From the NCBI RefSeq assembly GCF_003711845.1, contig NZ_RHLQ01000001.1, forward strand, positions 1 to 64,000: a stretch of DNA of 64,000 nucleotides. Reading direction: 5' to 3'. The position numbers and the translations under genes are program-made. Within the stretch, counting starts at the first letter, position 1. Every line of letters starts with the position of its first letter. The notes under the pieces were generated by a model that had not been told where the DNA came from, searched no databases, and saw only the letters and a program-made list of their open reading frames with translations. Of this stretch, positions 56,578 through 64,000 are shown piece after piece. Origin of the DNA: Lysinibacillus halotolerans (GTDB taxonomy: Bacteria; Bacillota; Bacilli; Bacillales_A; Planococcaceae).

Positions 56578-57677
56578 TGAAAAAACGACTATTGATTTTA
56601 GAAGATGGAACAGTTTTTAATGGGGAAGCTTTCGGAAGTGATAAAGCATCTCGAGGGGAAGTGGTTTTTACGACAGGGATGACTGGATATCAAGAAACTT
56701 TATCAGATCCGTCGTTCTATGGACAAATCGTTACATTTACTTACCCATTAATCGGCAACTACGGAATTAACCGTGATGACTTTGAATCAATTACGCCGGC
56801 TATTAAAGGGATGGTTTGTAGAGAGTTGGCAAAGGAACCTTCCAACTTCCGTAGTGATTTATCATTAAACGATTACTTACTATCACAGGACATTCCTGGA
56901 ATTGAAGGAATCGATACACGAAAATTAACTCGCATTATCCGATCTAAAGGTGCAGTAAAAGCAATGTTAACTGCTGCAGATGAAGACGTAAATGTAGAGG
57001 AAATTGTGAATACGTTAAAAGCAACGCCTCTTATGACGAACCATGTGAAAGAAGTGTCACCAAAAGCGGCATATCCAAGTCCAGGTAGAGGAAAACGGGT
57101 CGTGTTGATGGATTTCGGCATGAAACATGGAATTTTACGTGAATTAAATAAAAGGGATTGTGACGTTTTAGTTGTCCCTTATAACACGTCCGCAGAACAA
57201 ATTTTAGCTTGGCATCCAGATGGAATTATGCTTTCTAACGGACCTGGGGACCCAGCAGATGTTACGGAAGGGATTGAAACAATCTGTCGATTAATCGGAA
57301 AAGTGCCAATTTTCGGTATTTGTTTAGGTCACCAACTATTTGCTCTAGCTTGTGGTGCAAAAAGTTTCAAATTACCATTCGGACACCGTGGAGCGAATCA
57401 CCCAGTAAAAGACTTACGTACTGGACGTACAGAGTTAACGTCTCAAAACCACGGATATGCCATCGATGAAAATTCTTTAGAAGGAACGGATTTAGAAGTA
57501 ACCCATGTCGCTTTAAATGATGGAACAGTAGAAGGGTTACGCCATAAAAAATATCCGGTGTTTACCGTACAATATCACCCAGAAGCCTCACCGGGGCCAG
57601 AGGATTCAAATCATTTATTTGATGAGTTTATTGAATTAATGGAAGCCTATGCAGGGAAGGAGAAACAACATGCCTAA
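56577..57677 (+). CDS. carA: Carbamoyl-phosphate synthase, glutamine amidotransferase subunit
   Basis: 366-residue small subunit (PyrAA) that hydrolyses glutamine and passes ammonia to CarB. N-terminal domain with [26 protein letters not shown] and the class I amidotransferase triad: Cys in [12 protein letters not shown], His-Glu in [11 protein letters not shown]. It overlaps carB by eight bases. By place in the pyr operon and control by PyrR it is the pyrimidine-specific copy. Confidence 0.97.
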   Translation: MKKRLLILEDGTVFNGEAFGSDKASRGEVVFTTGMTGYQETLSDPSFYGQIVTFTYPLIGNYGINRDDFESITPAIKGMVCRELAKEPSNFRSDLSLNDYLLSQDIPGIEGIDTRKLTRIIRSKGAVKAMLTAADEDVNVEEIVNTLKATPLMTNHVKEVSPKAAYPSPGRGKRVVLMDFGMKHGILRELNKRDCDVLVVPYNTSAEQILAWHPDGIMLSNGPGDPADVTEGIETICRLIGKVPIFGICLGHQLFALACGAKSFKLPFGHRGANHPVKDLRTGRTELTSQNHGYAIDENSLEGTDLEVTHVALNDGTVEGLRHKKYPVFTVQYHPEASPGPEDSNHLFDEFIELMEAYAGKEKQHA

Positions 57678-60600
57678 ACGTACAGATATAGAAACTATTT
57701 TAGTAATCGGATCAGGTCCTATCATTATTGGGCAAGCAGCAGAATTTGACTACGCAGGAACACAAGCTTGTCTTTCATTAAAAGAGGAAGGCTACCGTGT
57801 AATTTTAATTAATTCGAACCCTGCAACCATCATGACGGATACGCAAATTGCGGACAAAGTTTATCTTGAACCAATCTCTTTAGAATTTGTTTCTCGAATT
57901 TTACGTAAGGAACGTCCAGATGCCATCCTACCTACCCTTGGCGGTCAAACAGGGTTAAATATGGCGATTGAATTAAACAACTCGGGTATTTTAGATGAGT
58001 TAGGAATCGAGATTTTAGGAACAAAACTTGATGCGATTCATAAAGCGGAAGACCGAGACCAATTCCGTAACTTAATGTATGAGCTTGGTGCACCTGTACC
58101 GGAATCAGATATTATTCATAACTTACAGGAAGCAAAGAACTTTGTTGAAAAAATCGGTTACCCAGTAATCGTTCGCCCTGCCTTTACCCTAGGAGGAACA
58201 GGGGGAGGTATTTGTCATAACGATCAAGAATTAGAGGAAATCGTAACGAGCGGTTTAAAATATAGCCCAGTAACTCAATGTTTACTTGAAAAATCGATTG
58301 CTGGTTACAAAGAAATTGAATACGAAGTAATGCGTGATTCTATCGATAATGCGATTGTTGTATGTAACATGGAGAACTTCGACCCAGTGGGCATCCATAC
58401 AGGGGATTCCATCGTTGTGGCTCCTTCCCAAACGTTATCGGATCGCGAATATCAAATGTTGCGTAACATTTCATTGGACATTATTCGTGCGCTAAAAATT
58501 GAAGGTGGATGTAACGTTCAATTAGCCCTTGATCCAAATAGTTTTAATTACTATGTTATTGAAGTAAATCCAAGGGTATCTCGTTCGTCAGCATTAGCGT
58601 CAAAAGCAACGGGTTATCCAATTGCGAAACTAGCAGCTAAAATTGCAGTAGGTTTAACTTTAGATGAAATTATTAACCCTGTAACAGGTTCAACTTACGC
58701 AGACTTCGAACCCGCCCTTGACTATATCGTAGCTAAAATTCCACGTTGGCCTTTTGACAAATTTGAATCTGCAAAACGTAATTTAGGAACGCAAATGAAG
58801 GCGACTGGAGAAGTAATGGCATTAGGACGTACGTTTGAAGAAGCGATTTTAAAAGCGGTACGTTCTTTAGAAACGGGTCAAGTCCATATCGAATTAAAAC
58901 ATGCAGACGACAATTCGGATAACTGGATTGAAAAACGTATACGTAAAGCTGGAGATGAACGTCTATTCTTCATAGCTGAAGCCCTTCGTCGTGGGGTAAC
59001 GATTGAACAAATCCATGAATGGTCCCAAATTGACTTATGGTTCTTAAATAAACTTCAAAACATTATACAAATGGAATCAACTTTAACAGAAAACGTAAAT
59101 AATCCTGTCGTTTTACGCCAAGCTAAACGTATGGGCTTTGCTGATAAGAAAATTGCGGAACTTTGGCAAACAACGGAAAAGGAACTTTACGAATATAGAA
59201 AAGAACAAGGAATCATTCCAGTTTATAAAATGGTGGATACTTGTGCAGCGGAATTTGAATCAACAACACCATACTTCTACGGAACTTATGAAGATGAAAA
59301 CGAATCAATCGTAACGGATAAACCGTCTGTTGTTGTATTAGGTTCTGGTCCGATTCGAATCGGTCAAGGGGTTGAGTTTGACTATGCAACTGTACACTCC
59401 GTATGGGCAATCCAAGAAGCAGGTTATGAAGCGATTATTATTAACTCGAACCCTGAAACAGTTTCAACAGACTTTTCAATTTCAGATAAGCTGTACTTTG
59501 AACCACTAACAATTGAAGATGTTATGCATATTATTGATTTAGAAAAACCAATTGGAGTAGTAGTTCAATTTGGTGGTCAAACGGCAATTAACTTAGCAAA
59601 TAAACTAGCTGAAAATGGTGTGAACATTTTAGGTACTAGTTTAGAGGCGATTGATCGAGCGGAAAATCGTGATAAATTTGAACAAGCTTTACACGAACTA
59701 GGTATTCCACAGCCAGCAGGGGAAACGGCAGTATCTACAGAAGAAGCACTAGAAATCGGTAAAAAACTTGGCTTCCCAGTTTTAGTTCGCCCTTCTTACG
59801 TACTTGGTGGGCGTGCAATGGAAATTGTTTATAATGAACAGGAATTGAAGCATTACATGGAAAATGCTGTAGAAGCATCTCCGGATCATCCTGTATTAGT
59901 TGACCGCTATTTAACTGGTCAAGAGTTAGAAGTAGATGCCATTTGCGATGGAGAGAACGTATTAATTCCAGGTATTATGGAACACGTTGAACGAGCAGGG
60001 GTTCACTCTGGTGATTCAATTTCGGTTTATCCGCCGCAAAAATTAACAGAAGAACAAAAAGCTACTTTAGTTGATTACACGACTCGATTAGCAAAAGGGT
60101 TAAACATTGTAGGATTAATGAACATTCAATACGTTCTTTCAAAAGGAGAAATTTACGTAATTGAAGTAAACCCACGTTCAAGTCGTACTGTACCATTCTT
60201 AAGTAAAATTACAAACATACCGATGGCTAACATTGCAACTAAGGCAATTCTTGGTCAATCGATAATAGAACAGGGTTATACAACTGGCCTTGCTAAAGAG
60301 CAAAAAGGCGTTTTCGTAAAAGTACCGGTATTTAGTTTTGCAAAACTTCGCCGTGTAGACATTACGTTAGGACCTGAAATGAAATCAACAGGGGAAGTAA
60401 TGGGGAAAGATGCTACCTTTGAAAAAGCATTATATAAAGGTTTTGTAGCATCCGGTATGGAAATTAAAAGCCACGGAACGGTTTTATTTACAGTTTCCGA
60501 TAAAGATAAAGAAGAGGCAATTGGCTTAGCTAAACGTTTTAACACAGTTGGCTATCGAATTATGGCAACTGAAGGTACTGCACGCAGTTTTGCAGAAGCT

Positions 60601-60866
60601 GGTATTCAAGTCGATGTAGTAGGAAAAATCGGTTCTAAGGAAAAAACATTGTTAGATGTCATTCAAAACGGTGAAGCTCAACTAGTAGTGAATACATTAA
60701 CAAAAGGGAAACAACCTGCTCGTGACGGCTTCCGTATTCGACGTGAATCCGTTGAAAATGGGGTTGCATGTTTAACATCCTTAGATACAGCTGAAGCTAT
60801 GTTAGAAGTAATCGAATCGATGACATTTACGGCAGAAGAAATGCCAAAAGCGGAGGTATTTCATTA

Positions 60867-60867
<1 letters not shown>
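57670..60867 (+). CDS. carB: Carbamoyl-phosphate synthase, large subunit
   Basis: 1065-residue synthetase (PyrAB) making carbamoyl phosphate from bicarbonate, ammonia and two ATP. Two homologous halves are visible. Both have a GSGPI(I/R)IGQ start (residues about 13 and 560) and an ATP-grasp with [11 protein letters not shown] or [10 protein letters not shown]. The halves end with EVNPR(V)[16 protein letters not shown] and [20 protein letters not shown]. The C-terminal MGS-like domain (about 930-1060) is the UMP/UTP regulatory region. ATG 57670 follows AAGGAG. Confidence 0.98.
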
Positions 60868-62548
<1,681 letters not shown>

Positions 62549-63256
62549 ATGAATAACAAACCAATTATTGCTTTAGATTTTCCTGGAGAGCATGAAGTAT
62601 TTCATTTTTTGCAACACTTTCAAGAGCCGTTGTTCGTTAAAATTGGGATGGAACTTTATTTACAGGAAGGCCCTGACATTGTTCGAAAAGTGAAGGAACA
62701 GGGTCATGATATTTTTCTAGATTTAAAGCTTCATGATATTCCGAATACGGTTAAATCGGCAATGAAAGGGTTAGCTCATTTAGGAGTAGATCTTGTTAAT
62801 GTTCATGCTGCCGGAGGTATTCAGATGATGGAAGCGGCATTGGAAGGTTTGGAAGCAGGTACTCCAGTTGGCAAAAAAAGAGCAAAATTAATTGCAGTAA
62901 CCCAGCTTACCTCCACAACGGAAGAACAAATGAAAAGCGAACAACAAATTCATTTATCTCTATTAGAATCAGTATTGCATTACGCAAAAATAGCTAAACA
63001 AGCACAACTTGATGGCGTTGTATGTTCAGTTCATGAAGCAAAAATGATTGCGAACGAATGTGGAGAAGAATTTTTACGTGTAACGCCTGGCATTCGTTTA
63101 GCTGGTGGAGATGTTCATGATCAAAAACGGATTGCGACACCAGATGGAGCTCGCGCGGATGGATCATCTCTTATCGTTGTTGGCCGAGCTATAACGGGCT
63201 CGAGGGATCCACTTGCTGCATATAAAGAAGTTTGTTCATTATGGGAGGGAAACTAA
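62549..63256 (+). CDS. pyrF: Orotidine 5'-phosphate decarboxylase
   Basis: 235-residue TIM-barrel enzyme making UMP from OMP. ALDFPG opens the barrel, the catalytic Lys-Asp chain is in [21 protein letters not shown] follows, and the phosphate loop is in [18 protein letters not shown] and [10 protein letters not shown]. It abuts pyrD and pyrE directly. Confidence 0.97.
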   Translation: MNNKPIIALDFPGEHEVFHFLQHFQEPLFVKIGMELYLQEGPDIVRKVKEQGHDIFLDLKLHDIPNTVKSAMKGLAHLGVDLVNVHAAGGIQMMEAALEGLEAGTPVGKKRAKLIAVTQLTSTTEEQMKSEQQIHLSLLESVLHYAKIAKQAQLDGVVCSVHEAKMIANECGEEFLRVTPGIRLAGGDVHDQKRIATPDGARADGSSLIVVGRAITGSRDPLAAYKEVCSLWEGN

Positions 63257-63889
63257 ATGTCAGTACAAAAGGAAATTGCAAAAGGTATGTTAAAGGTTGG
63301 AGCAGTTGAATTAAATCCAACAGAATTATTTACATGGGCGTCAGGTATTAAATCACCAATTTATTGTGATACACGATTAACCATTTCAGATGTCTCTGTA
63401 CGTAAACAAATTGCTCGAGGTCTTGCAGAAAACATAAAAAAACATTTTGGTGAAACAGAAGTTGTTGCTGGTACAGCTACTGCTGGGATTCCACATGCAG
63501 CATGGGTTTCAGACCTTTTAGAGTTGCCAATGGTATATGTTCGTTCAAAAGCAAAGGAACATGGTCGAGGTAATCAAATTGAAGGGAAAATTCAACCTGG
63601 TCAAAAGGTTGTTGTAGTGGAGGATATTATTTCTACTGGCGGTTCATCCATTACTGCAGTCGAAGCATTACGTGCCGCTGGTTGTGAAGTTGTTGGTGTC
63701 GTATGTGTATATACATATAATTTACCTCACGCAGAACAGGCTTTTGAGGAAATAGGAGTGAAGTATGTTTCATTAACAAACTTTGATTATCTTGTGGAAG
63801 CTGCATCAGAAACGGGAATAATTGAAGGGAACGATATTCCTTTCTTACAAGATTGGCATAGTAAACTAAAGGCAGGAGAACTTAAATAA
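63257..63889 (+). CDS. pyrE: Orotate phosphoribosyltransferase
   Basis: 210-residue type I phosphoribosyltransferase that adds PRPP to orotate. Substrate loop region FTWASGIKSPIYCDTR, flexible loop RSKAKEHGRGNQIEG, and PRPP motif VVVVEDIISTGGSSITAVEAL. It directly follows pyrF. Last gene of the operon, with a terminator 35 bases later. Confidence 0.97.
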   Translation: MSVQKEIAKGMLKVGAVELNPTELFTWASGIKSPIYCDTRLTISDVSVRKQIARGLAENIKKHFGETEVVAGTATAGIPHAAWVSDLLELPMVYVRSKAKEHGRGNQIEGKIQPGQKVVVVEDIISTGGSSITAVEALRAAGCEVVGVVCVYTYNLPHAEQAFEEIGVKYVSLTNFDYLVEAASETGIIEGNDIPFLQDWHSKLKAGELK

Positions 63890-63923
63890 AGTAAGCTACT
63901 CTCTTATAAAACTTTTTATAGAT

Positions 63924-63961
63924 AAAAGCCTATAATGGATGATACCATCATAGGCTTTTTC
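63924..63961 (+). terminator. Terminator of the pyr operon
   Basis: AAAAGCCTAT..ATGG / CCAT..ATAGGCTTTTT hairpin with T5. Nothing recognisable follows to the window end. Confidence 0.92.
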
Positions 63962-64000
63962 GGTTTTAAGTTTATTTATTTTTTCCCTTGCCAGGTTTCC

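Overview
The window is a chromosomal core-genome segment of a low-GC, endospore-forming Gram-positive bacterium (Bacillales). The gene order matches the Bacillus subtilis block ctaA-ctaG / ylb / yll / dcw / spoIIG / ylm / ileS / pyr. Sporulation genes (spoIIGA-sigE-sigG, spoVD, spoVE, ylbJ, rsfA) mark a spore former. The losses relative to B. subtilis (no murE, murG or murB in the dcw cluster; no ylmD, ylyA, ylbB/D/E/K/P) and the protein sequences suggest a Planococcaceae-type genus such as Lysinibacillus, Ureibacillus or Solibacillus. That genus-level guess is inference. I see no phage, CRISPR array, rRNA or tRNA.

Layout. 1-465: upstream end of an IS3-family element, running off the left edge. 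596-8194: haem A synthase and the caa3 cytochrome oxidase operon (ctaA, remnant of ctaB, ctaCDEF, ctaG, DUF420). 8286-25631: the ylb/yll region, with YugN-like, CAP and MurE-like proteins, RicF/YlbF, a GDPD, YlbG, rsmD, coaD, ylbJ, PDZ-Lon protease, tmcAL, ylbN-rpmF, a crotonase, rsfA, panE and bshC. 25877-40849: division and cell-wall (dcw) cluster mraZ-rsmH-ftsL-pbpB-spoVD-mraY-murD-spoVE-divIB-DUF881 x2-sbp-ftsA-ftsZ. 41017-43766: spoIIGA-sigE-sigG with recognisable Spo0A and sigma-F control sites. 43867-52010: ylmC, ylmE, sepF, ylmG, ylmH, divIVA, T-box-controlled ileS, lspA, ylyB. 52039-63961: pyrimidine operon pyrR-P-B-C-carA-carB-pyrK-D-F-E with two PyrR attenuators.

The most notable points are these. 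(1) The 1.1-kb gap between ctaA and ctaC holds a badly decayed ctaB (haem O synthase), recognisable from conserved motifs in shifted frames. A consensus promoter now sits right in front of ctaC. (2) murE is absent from between spoVD and mraY, while a divergent MurE-type ligase with the diaminopimelate signature DNPRSED lies alone at 9987-11465. This raises the possibility of a sporulation-type DAP ligase in an organism whose vegetative wall may use another diamino acid. (3) spoVE appears to start at CTG. (4) Regulatory sites are well preserved: MraZ repeats, 0A boxes with a long-spacer spoIIG promoter, a sigma-F-like sigG promoter, an Ile T-box and PyrR loops. I found no clearly novel multi-gene system. 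The window is mostly conserved core genome with these local oddities.
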